A DNA stretch of 64,000 bases from the NCBI GenBank assembly GCA_937880845.1, contig CALFLL010000015.1:28398-92397 (forward strand). Direction: 5' to 3'. The stretch's first letter is position 1; each line of letters starts with the position of its first letter. This stretch comes from an uncultured Drancourtella sp. (GTDB lineage Bacteria > Bacillota > Clostridia > Lachnospirales > Lachnospiraceae). The notes below the pieces were generated by a model. It searched no databases. It was given only the letters and a program-made list of their open reading frames with translations, and was not told the origin of the DNA. The position numbers were made by a program, and so were the translations under genes. Shown here one piece after another: positions 19,385-27,338 of this stretch.

Positions 19385-19815
19385 ACCTCTTCCTCCAGAT
19401 CTATTCCGCTTAACCTTTCAAACTCCCGCATAGACAATCGGAACGGATAAATGACCCTCATCCCATAACCGGACACGACCCGTTCCATCACCGGATCCTC
19501 CAGCCTCATATACACATTATGTACATGAAAAATACGACTGGCAATCTGGCATACAAGACTGTTGGTACAGTCACTTCCTGTGGCTGCAATCACAATCTCC
19601 GCGTCTTTGATCCCTGCGTCTTCCAATATAGTAATATCTGAGCCATCTGCGGCGATCTCATATCCTCCAAAATTCCCCGGGAGCTTTGAAAAAGCCGCCT
19701 TGTCTTTATCAATAACCGTCACCTCATAATCTCTGCTGTTTATAGTTCCGGCAAGGCTTGCACCGAATCTTCCACATCCGACTATAAGCACAGGTTTTGT
19801 TTTACTGAATAACAT
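19381..19815 (-). CDS. TrkA_N-only (RCK) potassium channel regulator
   Basis: A 144-residue protein consisting almost entirely of the TrkA_N domain, with an intact nucleotide motif (IVGCGRFG, about residues 10-17) and the acidic ribose-binding residue in VIDKD. It lacks the C-terminal ligand domain seen in its neighbour, so the two probably form a mixed cytoplasmic ring on TrkH. AAGGAGAG is correctly spaced for ATG 19815; an in-frame GTG at 19824 is less likely. First gene of the trkA-trkA-trkH-kinase-kdpE run. Confidence 0.85.
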   Translation of the reverse strand: MLFSKTKPVLIVGCGRFGASLAGTINSRDYEVTVIDKDKAAFSKLPGNFGGYEIAADGSDITILEDAGIKDAEIVIAATGSDCTNSLVCQIASRIFHVHNVYMRLEDPVMERVVSGYGMRVIYPFRLSMREFERLSGIDLEEEV

Positions 19816-20020
19816 TACAATCACTCTCCTTCATGGAAAATTGTATCATTGACAACCATTTTTTTCTATAAGGAAGATGTGTAGATTGTATAGAAATTTT
19901 GGATAATTATTTGTGAATATTGTATGAAAAATTCGCTATTTTTATCATTATCACATTATCATATGCTTCGATTAAAATTCTATTTAGAAAACTCAGATTT
20001 CTGTTAAAATCGTGTTAAGA

Positions 20021-20077
20021 CAGAAAAAATAAAAATACCGCAATCCTAAAGAACTGAAAAGTTCTACGTATTGCGGT
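20021..20077 (-). terminator. Terminator after tRNA-Thr
   Basis: ACCGCAAT / ATTGCGGT stem with an inner GTAGAAC/GTTCT arm, followed on the minus strand by an A/T tract rich in T, 10 nt past the tRNA. Confidence 0.78.
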
Positions 20078-20086
20078 GTTTTGGTA

Positions 20087-20159
20087 AGCCGAAAATCGGA
20101 CTCGAACCGACGACCCCTTCATTACGAGTGAAGTGCTCTACCAACTGAGCTATTTCGGC
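20087..20159 (-). tRNA. tRNA-Thr (anticodon CGT)
   Basis: Full cloverleaf on the minus strand: acceptor GCCGAAA/TTTCGGC, D arm GCTC-AGTTGGTA-GAGC, anticodon arm CTTCA-CTCGTAA-TGAAG giving anticodon CGT, variable GGGTC, T arm GTCGG-TTCGAGT-CCGAT, discriminator T. CCA is not encoded. It lies between the kdp genes and the trk genes. Confidence 0.93.
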
Positions 20160-20241
20160 TTTTAAATTGTGACCTTAAATTCCATACATGGAAGTCACAA
20201 ATATTATTATATACACTTTTTCAAAATATGCAACTATTTTT

Positions 20242-22248
20242 TTATTTTTTCTCACGTTTTTCTGCAGCCTGCAAAATCGTATTTCGTTTTTCCAGAACAA
20301 GAGCCGTTTCGTTTAAAAGTCCTCTTAAAATTTCATTTTCAAACGGACTGAGTTCTCTGTGTTCTTCCAAAACAATTCCGATTACTCCAAATACATTTTC
20401 GTAATTCTTGAGAGGTAGATAAATAGATTTTGCATTATCCAGTGTCATGGTACAGGCTCCGGCACGGTGCCCGTTTTTTAATACCCACAAAGCTACCGAC
20501 TGTTCATCGACAGTAATATATTCTGCCATTTCCTGTTTTGTCATTCCTTTTCTCGGATAAACTCTCGGTGTCTTTAATCGTTCTCCTTTCCCGTCTTTCA
20601 GATAAAAGGTTACAGAAAGCCCGGTTAACTGTTGAATATGTCCGCAAAGTGTATCTGCAATCGCCCCTACACCGAAAGAACGCCTTAATTGTCGACTGTT
20701 TTCCAACAACAGTTCTGTTTTATATGCATTTTTTGCTGCCGCCTTTGCTTCTCGTTTATACTTTAGTGTAACAGAAGAAATGGCAACCGACAACACAACC
20801 ATTCCCAGAAATGTAAAAGAATATGTCGGATCATAGGTTTCAAAAGAACGTACCGGTTCGATAAAATAATAATTGAACAAAACAACACTTGCAAAAGCAT
20901 CAAAAATACTGCAGATTCTTGTATTTGTGTAAATAGCTACAACAATCCCTCCGATCATATAGGAGGTGATGATATTGGATTCCGGAAGGTCAAAATGTGC
21001 CATAAGTAATCCTGCCAATGTAGCAAGAACCAAAGCCAAAACGGTAACTCCCATATCTTTCCAACTAAGATGCGTTTTCTTAAATCTACGACGATAAGGT
21101 TCCGTAGAATTTCTCACATCCGGTATCACATAAATATCGATATCCGGAACATACTGTGTCAAATTCTCTACAAGAGTTCCTTTATTTAATCCCATAAACA
21201 ACTTATGGTTGGTTCGTCCCATAACAATTTTTGTGACATTACTGATCCTTGCATACTCTCCGATCTTCATCGGAATATTTTCTCCGGAAACCGTTGCAAT
21301 CTTTGCCCCAAGAGTCCTTGCAAGATTTGTATTTCTTTCCAGATTTTTTCTCTCTTCTTGTGTCAGGTCTTTTCGTTCTACTTTCTCTACATAAAGAGCA
21401 GTAAAACGGGAGTGAAAAGCATTTGCCAGTCTTGCTGCAGTACGAATAACTTTCGCATTGTTCGGTGACGGTGAAATACAAGTCAGGATGTGTTCCCCGT
21501 TGTAATGTCCCGGAATTTCTTCCCCTTCTATTTCTGTCCTGTAATTTACTCTGTCAGCCATTCGGCGAAGTGCGATTTCACGCAGGGCAGTAAGCTTATC
21601 TCTTGTAAAAAAGTTTTCCATTGCCCTTCCTGCCTGCATCTCCCGGTAGATTTTTCCTTCTTTTAATCTTTGCAGCAAATCATCCGGTTCAATATCTACC
21701 AGTTTTACCTGATCGGCATCATCAAATATCCGGTCCGGTACCCTCTCTTTTTGGGAAATTCCCGTAATACTTGCCACAAGGTCATTTAAACTTTCAAGGT
21801 GCTGCACATTTACACAGGTCCATACATTGATTCCTGCTTCCAAGAGTTCTTCCACGTCCTGATATCTTTTAAGATGCCTTGAGCCGGCAGCATTACTATG
21901 CGCCAGCTCATCCACAAGAATGATTTTAGGATGACGCTTTAAAGCCTCATCCAAATCAAATTCCCGTAATTGAATTCCTTTGTAGTCTATCATTTTCGAT
22001 GGAAGTGCCGGCAGTCCCTCCACAAGAGCCTGTGTATCCGGGCGCACATGCGGTTCCACATATCCAACCAGGATATCCGTCCCCTGCTTTAACTCTGCAT
22101 GGGCTGCCTCGAGCATTGCATATGTCTTTCCTACTCCTGCTGAATAACCGAAGAAAATCTTCAGTTTTCCGCGGGAGGATTCAGCCCTTGCCTCTTCATT
22201 TTTAATCTTATTCAGCAGTTTCTGTGGATCCGGTCTTTCATCTGTCAT
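20242..22248 (-). CDS. kdpD: KdpD sensor half: KdpD + Usp + DUF4118 + GAF, no kinase domain
   Basis: A 668-residue protein. The N-terminal KdpD domain has Walker A GYSAGVGKTYAM (about 34-45) and Walker B-like ILVDELAHSN. A Usp domain follows (about 250-365), the region that binds c-di-AMP in S. aureus KdpD. Four membrane helices form DUF4118 (about 395-500), then a GAF domain (about 530-650). The chain ends where HisKA would start in full KdpD, so it cannot phosphorylate on its own. The missing kinase part is on a separate gene at 15678-17225 that repeats DUF4118 and GAF. It starts 3 nt after kdpC. Confidence 0.88.
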   Translation of the reverse strand: MTDERPDPQKLLNKIKNEEARAESSRGKLKIFFGYSAGVGKTYAMLEAAHAELKQGTDILVGYVEPHVRPDTQALVEGLPALPSKMIDYKGIQLREFDLDEALKRHPKIILVDELAHSNAAGSRHLKRYQDVEELLEAGINVWTCVNVQHLESLNDLVASITGISQKERVPDRIFDDADQVKLVDIEPDDLLQRLKEGKIYREMQAGRAMENFFTRDKLTALREIALRRMADRVNYRTEIEGEEIPGHYNGEHILTCISPSPNNAKVIRTAARLANAFHSRFTALYVEKVERKDLTQEERKNLERNTNLARTLGAKIATVSGENIPMKIGEYARISNVTKIVMGRTNHKLFMGLNKGTLVENLTQYVPDIDIYVIPDVRNSTEPYRRRFKKTHLSWKDMGVTVLALVLATLAGLLMAHFDLPESNIITSYMIGGIVVAIYTNTRICSIFDAFASVVLFNYYFIEPVRSFETYDPTYSFTFLGMVVLSVAISSVTLKYKREAKAAAKNAYKTELLLENSRQLRRSFGVGAIADTLCGHIQQLTGLSVTFYLKDGKGERLKTPRVYPRKGMTKQEMAEYITVDEQSVALWVLKNGHRAGACTMTLDNAKSIYLPLKNYENVFGVIGIVLEEHRELSPFENEILRGLLNETALVLEKRNTILQAAEKREKK

Positions 22249-22251
22249 AAC

Positions 22252-22902
22252 TTAGTCCTCCAGAATTCCAAGTTTTTCAGCAATATCAATATTGCATCCG
22301 AGTACGTTTACTGTTTCTTCTCCGAAAACTCCAAGTACCTTTCCTGTTGTATTATCTTTTACAATATCTTTTAATTCTTTTTCAGAAAGTCCGCTTGCTT
22401 CGGAAATCGCCGGAATCTGGATTTCTGCTGAAGCAGGAGAAATATGTGGATCAAGACCGGAACCGGAAGCTGTCAGTAAATCTCCCGGAATTTCTTTATC
22501 TGCTACTTCCGGATTTGCTTCTTTAAATTTTTCCAAATCTTCTTCTACACGTTTCTTTAAATCCGGATTGGAGTTTCCATAGTTGGCACTTCCTGAAGAT
22601 ACTCCGGCATATTTGTTTTCGTCTGTTTTTTCTTCTCCGGCATAGTATCCGTCTTCCGTGTATGTGTTGTAGTGATACTGTGACGGACGGCCTTTAAAGA
22701 AACGTTCGTCAGTGAACTGCTGTCCTACATATTCCGCACCTACTTCTTTTCCGTTTACCGTTACCATACTTCCGTTTGCCTGATGTTTGAAAAACAACTG
22801 TCCCAGTCCAGTCAGAACAAATGGATAAATAAGACCACATATGATAATCATAACGATTGTTACCATAAATGCTTTCTTAAACATATTTCCAAAAGTTTTC
22901 AT
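22252..22902 (-). CDS. kdpC: K+-transporting ATPase subunit KdpC
   Basis: A 216-residue subunit with one N-terminal membrane helix (about 12-33) and an extracytoplasmic domain containing the conserved RPSQYHYN-like stretch, GSGLDPHISPASA and the C-terminal VNVLGCNIDI strand. KdpC holds the KdpA channel and KdpB pump together. It is located directly between kdpB and kdpD in the minus-strand operon. It is slightly longer than E. coli KdpC (190) because of an extra polar insert around residues 80-110. Confidence 0.93.
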   Translation of the reverse strand: MKTFGNMFKKAFMVTIVMIIICGLIYPFVLTGLGQLFFKHQANGSMVTVNGKEVGAEYVGQQFTDERFFKGRPSQYHYNTYTEDGYYAGEEKTDENKYAGVSSGSANYGNSNPDLKKRVEEDLEKFKEANPEVADKEIPGDLLTASGSGLDPHISPASAEIQIPAISEASGLSEKELKDIVKDNTTGKVLGVFGEETVNVLGCNIDIAEKLGILED

Positions 22903-22937
22903 TTCAATCCTCCTGTTTTATTTATCGCCCTTTGATT

Positions 22938-24992
22938 CTATAATCCGATCAACGACAGAATCGGTGCGATAATAAGGTCGATAATCTTAATACCGATGAA
23001 CGGAACAATGATACCGCCAAGTCCATAGATTCCCATGTTTTTCAGAAGCATCTTTTCGGAACGCATCGGTTTGTATTTAACACCTTTCATAGCGATCGGA
23101 ATCAGGCAAGGGATAATGATCGCATTGAAGATCAATGCTGAAAGGATCGCACTGTACGGTGTAGCAAGATGCATGATGTCCAGAATTTCCATCTGTGGAA
23201 TCACCATTGTAAACATCGCCGGAATAATTGCAAAGTATTTTGCAACATCGTTTGCGATACTAAATGTTGTAAGAGATCCTCTTGTAATAAGAAGCTGTTT
23301 TCCGATTTCAACAACTTCCAGAATCTTTGTCGGGTCAGAATCAAGATCTACCATGTTCGCAGCTTCTTTTGCAGCTGATGTACCGGAGTTCATTGCCAGA
23401 CCTACATCTGCCTGTGCAAGTGCTGGTGCATCGTTTGTTCCGTCACCTGTCATGGCTACAAGTTTTCCTTCTGCCTGTTCTTTTTTGATTGCTTCAATTT
23501 TATCTTCCGGTTTACACTCTGCGATAAATCCGTCAACGCCTGCTTCTTTTGCAATTGTTTCGGCTGTCAGAGCATTGTCACCTGTACACATGATCGTTTT
23601 GATACCGATTTCTCTTAATCTTGCAAAACGTTCAACAAGTCCCGGTTTTACTGTATCTTTTAAGTAGATAACACCATAAATCTTACTGTTTACACAAACT
23701 ACAAGTGGTGTTCCTCCTAATTTTGAAATTCCGTCTACGATTTCTCTTAAATCTCCAGGGATTTCTCCGCCCTGTTCTTTTGCAAAATTCATAACAGCTT
23801 CTGCTGCACCTTTTCTGATTTTGTCTCCGTTTGGAAGATTTACTCCACTCATTTTTGTCTGAGCCGTAAATTCAACGAATTCCATCTGTCCTGCAGCATC
23901 TTCTGTGATTTTTGTTCCAAGTTTGTTTCCGAGTTCTACGATAGATTTTCCTTCCGGTGTGCTATCACTTAATGATGTCATGACCGCATAATCAACCAAA
24001 TCTTCTTTAGAAACTCCTGCAACCGGCATAAAGTCTGCTGCAAGACGGTTTCCGAATGTAATTGTACCTGTTTTGTCAAGAATCATTGTATCAACATCAC
24101 CGCAAGCTTCTACTGCTTTACCGGACATTGCAATGACATTAAATCTTGTAACACGGTCCATACCTGCGATTCCGATCGCAGAAAGTAATGCTCCGATTGT
24201 TGTCGGGATCAGACATACAAGTAATGCGATCAAAGTGGATACCGGAATCTGTGCTCCTGAATAGGAAGCAAACGGATACAAAGTTCCGACTACCATGATA
24301 AAGATAACTGTTAAAGCTACAAGTAATGTATTTAATGCAATTTCATTTGGTGTTTTTTGTCTGGATGCACCTTCAACCAGTGAAATCATTTTATCCAGGA
24401 AAGATTGTCCCGGTTCAGATGTGATCTGGATTTTCAACCAGTCACTGACTACTGTTGTTCCACCTGTTACGGAAGAGAAGTCTCCACCTGCTTCTCTTGT
24501 TACCGGAGCAGATTCTCCGGTAATGGCAGATTCATCTACGGAAGCAACACCTTCGATTACTTCACCGTCATTTGGGATCAGTTCTCCCATTTTTACAAGC
24601 ACAATGTCACCTTTTTTCAATTCCGGTGCTGAAACCATCACTTCTGTTCCATCTGCTTTTAACAGACGTGCTTTTGTATCTTTTTTTGTCTTTTTCAAAG
24701 ATTCTGCCTGAGCTTTTCCTCGTCCTTCTGCAACTGACTCAGCAAAGTTTGCAAATAACACTGTTATAAAAAGGATAACTGTTACAATAATATCATAAAT
24801 CCGTAAATCTGCACTGTCACCTAAAAGTGTAGGGAAAAAGCTCAATATCAGTGTAATAATACAACCAACATAAACTACAAACATGACTGGATTTTTGATC
24901 ATGAATCTAGGATCCAGTTTCTTAAAAGAACCAATAATGGAGCTTTTAAGAATATCACGTGTAACAAATTTTGTCTTATTATGCTTTGCCAT
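22938..24992 (-). CDS. kdpB: K+-transporting P-type ATPase subunit KdpB
   Basis: A 684-residue P-type ATPase that drives K+ uptake by the Kdp complex. The hallmark motifs are all present: ITGESAPV (actuator), DKTGTIT with the phosphorylated Asp, and TGDGTNDAPALAQADVG (hinge). The SGTSAAKEAANMVDLDSDPTK stretch is typical of KdpB. Seven membrane helices are expected. Length matches E. coli KdpB (682). It lies 26 nt after kdpA with a good AAGGAG site. Confidence 0.96.
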   Translation of the reverse strand: MAKHNKTKFVTRDILKSSIIGSFKKLDPRFMIKNPVMFVVYVGCIITLILSFFPTLLGDSADLRIYDIIVTVILFITVLFANFAESVAEGRGKAQAESLKKTKKDTKARLLKADGTEVMVSAPELKKGDIVLVKMGELIPNDGEVIEGVASVDESAITGESAPVTREAGGDFSSVTGGTTVVSDWLKIQITSEPGQSFLDKMISLVEGASRQKTPNEIALNTLLVALTVIFIMVVGTLYPFASYSGAQIPVSTLIALLVCLIPTTIGALLSAIGIAGMDRVTRFNVIAMSGKAVEACGDVDTMILDKTGTITFGNRLAADFMPVAGVSKEDLVDYAVMTSLSDSTPEGKSIVELGNKLGTKITEDAAGQMEFVEFTAQTKMSGVNLPNGDKIRKGAAEAVMNFAKEQGGEIPGDLREIVDGISKLGGTPLVVCVNSKIYGVIYLKDTVKPGLVERFARLREIGIKTIMCTGDNALTAETIAKEAGVDGFIAECKPEDKIEAIKKEQAEGKLVAMTGDGTNDAPALAQADVGLAMNSGTSAAKEAANMVDLDSDPTKILEVVEIGKQLLITRGSLTTFSIANDVAKYFAIIPAMFTMVIPQMEILDIMHLATPYSAILSALIFNAIIIPCLIPIAMKGVKYKPMRSEKMLLKNMGIYGLGGIIVPFIGIKIIDLIIAPILSLIGL

Positions 24993-25018
24993 CTCTATTT
25001 ACTCCTTTTCTCTCAATC

Positions 25019-26743
25019 CTACATCCATATAGACAGATGTTCTGCGATTGGTCCTAATGCCAATGCCGGCAAGAAGGTAAGTGCGGCAAAAATGTAAACA
25101 AAGAATACAACAAGAATTGCAAAAAATGCATTGTTTGTCTTCAATGTACCAACTGTTTCATTTACCGTTTTCTTCTTTAATAAGGAACCTGCAATCGCAA
25201 GCTGTGCAATAATTGCAATATATCTTCCAAAGAACATAGCAAGTCCTGCCGTCACATTCCAGAATACAGAGTTATCTGCAAGTCCTTCAAATCCGGAACC
25301 ATTGTTTGCTGCGGAAGAAGCATATTCATATAATACCTGTGACAATCCATGGAAATCCGGGTTGGTGATTCCTGCCAGACCTCCTGAAGTTGAAACCGCA
25401 AGAGCAGAAAATCCTAAGATCAAAAGTGGATGTACAATCAGTACGATTGCTACCAGTTTCATTTCTGTACCTTCGATTTTCTTACCAAGATATTCCGGCG
25501 TACGTCCGATCATCAGACCACAGAGGAATACCGCCAGGATGACGTACATGATAATGTTCATCAAACCTACACCTTTTCCACCGAATACACAGTTCAACAT
25601 CATATGAAGAAGCGGAACCATTCCACCAAGTGGTGTCAGTGTATCATGCATATTGTTAACCGTACCTGTTGTAAATGATGTTGTTGTTGTTGTAAACAGT
25701 GCCGATTGTGCAATTCCAAATCGCACTTCTTTTCCTTCCATACTTCCCATATCCTGGCTGATTCCGACATCTCCAAGGATTGGGTTTCCCGCTGATTCTG
25801 CTGTATAGCAAATTGTAAGTCCTACAAGGAACAAAACAGCCATTGCTGCAAAAACAACTGCTCCCTGTCTTCCGATGATACCTTTTGATCCGGCTTTGAT
25901 CTTTGCCTGATCTTTCTTCGCATCTCTCATCATAAGACCAAAAGTAATGACACAAGCACCCGGAAGAACCATCATAGAGAGAAGTTCTGCAATATTAGAT
26001 ATGATCGTTGGGTTTTCAAGTGGTGTACTTGAGTTCGCTCCCAGGAAACCTCCTCCGTTTGTACCGAGGTGTTTGATGGATTCCAGTGCCGCGATCGGTC
26101 CCATTGCGATATCCTGAAGCGTTCCTTCGATTGTATGTATCGTCTTATTTGCATCAAATGTCTGAGGTACTCCCTGCCAAATAAGAATCAAACCTACAAT
26201 GATTGATAACGGAAGAAGAATTCTTGTAATGCAACGAACTAAATCTGCATAAAAGTTTCCAAGATCTTTTCTTTTTCCTGCAAGTCCACGACAGAATGCC
26301 ATGCAAGCTGCATATCCACTTGCTGCAGATGTAAACATCATGAAAATGATGACTGTCATCTGGCTTAAATAAGACAATCCAGATTCTCCTGAATAGTGCT
26401 GCAGGTTTGTATTAGTCATAAAGCTGATGATCGTATTAAAGGAAAGGGAGCCTTCCATTCCTCCGATTCCGTTTGGATTCAGGAAAAGCAATCCCTGAAT
26501 TCTAAGGATAAGGTATCCTACAAAAACCATTACCGCATTTGTCAAAAGAAGGCTGAGTCCATATTTTTTCCAATTCATTCCTTCATCTGCTTTAATACGG
26601 CAGATTTTATAAATTCCATGATCCAATTTATTGAAAACCGGATCCGCAAATGTTTTTTGATAAGTCGTAATATGATACATATAGCGTCCAAGCGGGATAA
26701 TAAGTATCAAAAATAAAATTAATGTCAATGCTATTTGAAGCAT
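25019..26743 (-). CDS. kdpA: K+-transporting ATPase subunit KdpA
   Basis: A 574-residue channel-like subunit that selects and admits K+. Conserved pore loops are recognisable, including NTNLQHYSGE, GTNGGGFLGANS, TGTVNN and ANNGSGFEG. It belongs to the same superfamily as TrkH, which is also in this window. ATG follows GGAGGG. It is the second gene of the kdp operon after a KdpF-sized peptide. Confidence 0.96.
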   Translation of the reverse strand: MLQIALTLILFLILIIPLGRYMYHITTYQKTFADPVFNKLDHGIYKICRIKADEGMNWKKYGLSLLLTNAVMVFVGYLILRIQGLLFLNPNGIGGMEGSLSFNTIISFMTNTNLQHYSGESGLSYLSQMTVIIFMMFTSAASGYAACMAFCRGLAGKRKDLGNFYADLVRCITRILLPLSIIVGLILIWQGVPQTFDANKTIHTIEGTLQDIAMGPIAALESIKHLGTNGGGFLGANSSTPLENPTIISNIAELLSMMVLPGACVITFGLMMRDAKKDQAKIKAGSKGIIGRQGAVVFAAMAVLFLVGLTICYTAESAGNPILGDVGISQDMGSMEGKEVRFGIAQSALFTTTTTSFTTGTVNNMHDTLTPLGGMVPLLHMMLNCVFGGKGVGLMNIIMYVILAVFLCGLMIGRTPEYLGKKIEGTEMKLVAIVLIVHPLLILGFSALAVSTSGGLAGITNPDFHGLSQVLYEYASSAANNGSGFEGLADNSVFWNVTAGLAMFFGRYIAIIAQLAIAGSLLKKKTVNETVGTLKTNNAFFAILVVFFVYIFAALTFLPALALGPIAEHLSIWM

Positions 26744-26778
26744 ATCGTAATCCCTCCATTCGTGTTGTTTCTCAACGT

Positions 26779-26883
26779 TTATTTTTTATCCGCTTTATTA
26801 ACCTGCTTCTCGCACCAGTCTGCGAAAACCTTTATCAGACCAAAGCATATGAGCAGTGTTGCTATCATACACAGATCCATCAT
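26779..26883 (-). CDS. 34-residue membrane peptide in the kdpF position
   Basis: Frame starting at ATG 26881-26883 (second ATG next to it) and ending in TAA at 26779-26781, preceded by GGGAGGG at good spacing. The product has one hydrophobic helix (LCMIATLLICFGLIKVF) and a charged C-terminus with an ADWCEK motif. KdpF of E. coli (29 residues) stabilises KdpABC and is encoded directly before kdpA, as here. The sequence itself is not clearly KdpF, so the call depends on size, position and topology. Confidence 0.7.
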   Translation of the reverse strand: MMDLCMIATLLICFGLIKVFADWCEKQVNKADKK

Positions 26884-27011
26884 CTTCCATTCCCTCCCAT
26901 TCGCTTGATGATTCCATATTCTAACACCAAAAGTCTAAAAATAGTGTTAAATAGAAAGTGAGTTGTATAAATATTATGTTAATGAAATTTTTCTTTGTTT
27001 ATTCCGTACAA

Positions 27012-27047
27012 AAAAGTGCTCAAATCAAAAAAGATTTGAGCACTTTT
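27012..27047 (-). terminator. Terminator after the spore-protein gene
   Basis: Perfect 15-bp stem AAAAGTGCTCAAATC / GATTTGAGCACTTTT with a six-base loop and a T run on the minus strand. It also isolates the kdp promoter region from the spore gene. Confidence 0.88.
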
Positions 27048-27077
27048 ACTTGTTTTTTTCTTCTGTTTTGCCGGAGT

Positions 27078-27284
27078 TTATTTACCAGCCATCTGTTTTT
27101 CCTGTTCTTCAATCATTTTCTTGACCATATAACCACCAACAGATCCGTTCTGTCTGGAAGTGAGATCTCCGTTGTATCCGTCTGTTAACGGAACTCCAAG
27201 TTCACTTGCTACCTCATATTTAAATTTGTCTAAAGCACCTTTTGCTTCTGGTACGGCTGCTTTATTAGATGAACGATTTGTCAT
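27078..27284 (-). CDS. Alpha/beta-type small acid-soluble spore protein
   Basis: A 68-residue DNA-coating protein of dormant spores. It has the GPR protease cleavage region (KYEVASELGV) and the C-terminal DNA-binding signature GDLTSRQNGSVGGYMVKKMIE. In the family it saturates spore DNA and protects it from UV and heat. It is monocistronic, with AGGAGG upstream and a strong terminator. It is direct evidence that the organism forms endospores; expression is expected to depend on forespore sigma-G, but I did not identify a sigma-G promoter. Confidence 0.95.
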   Translation of the reverse strand: MTNRSSNKAAVPEAKGALDKFKYEVASELGVPLTDGYNGDLTSRQNGSVGGYMVKKMIEEQEKQMAGK

Positions 27285-27338
27285 GATAATATCCTCCTTT
27301 ATCGTTTTGTGTTTTTTCTTTGTAACTATTTGTTACAC

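Noticed and set aside
26884..27010. Possible c-di-AMP (ydaO) riboswitch before the kdp operon
   Set aside because: The leader is too short and AT-rich, and none of the conserved ydaO blocks could be found.
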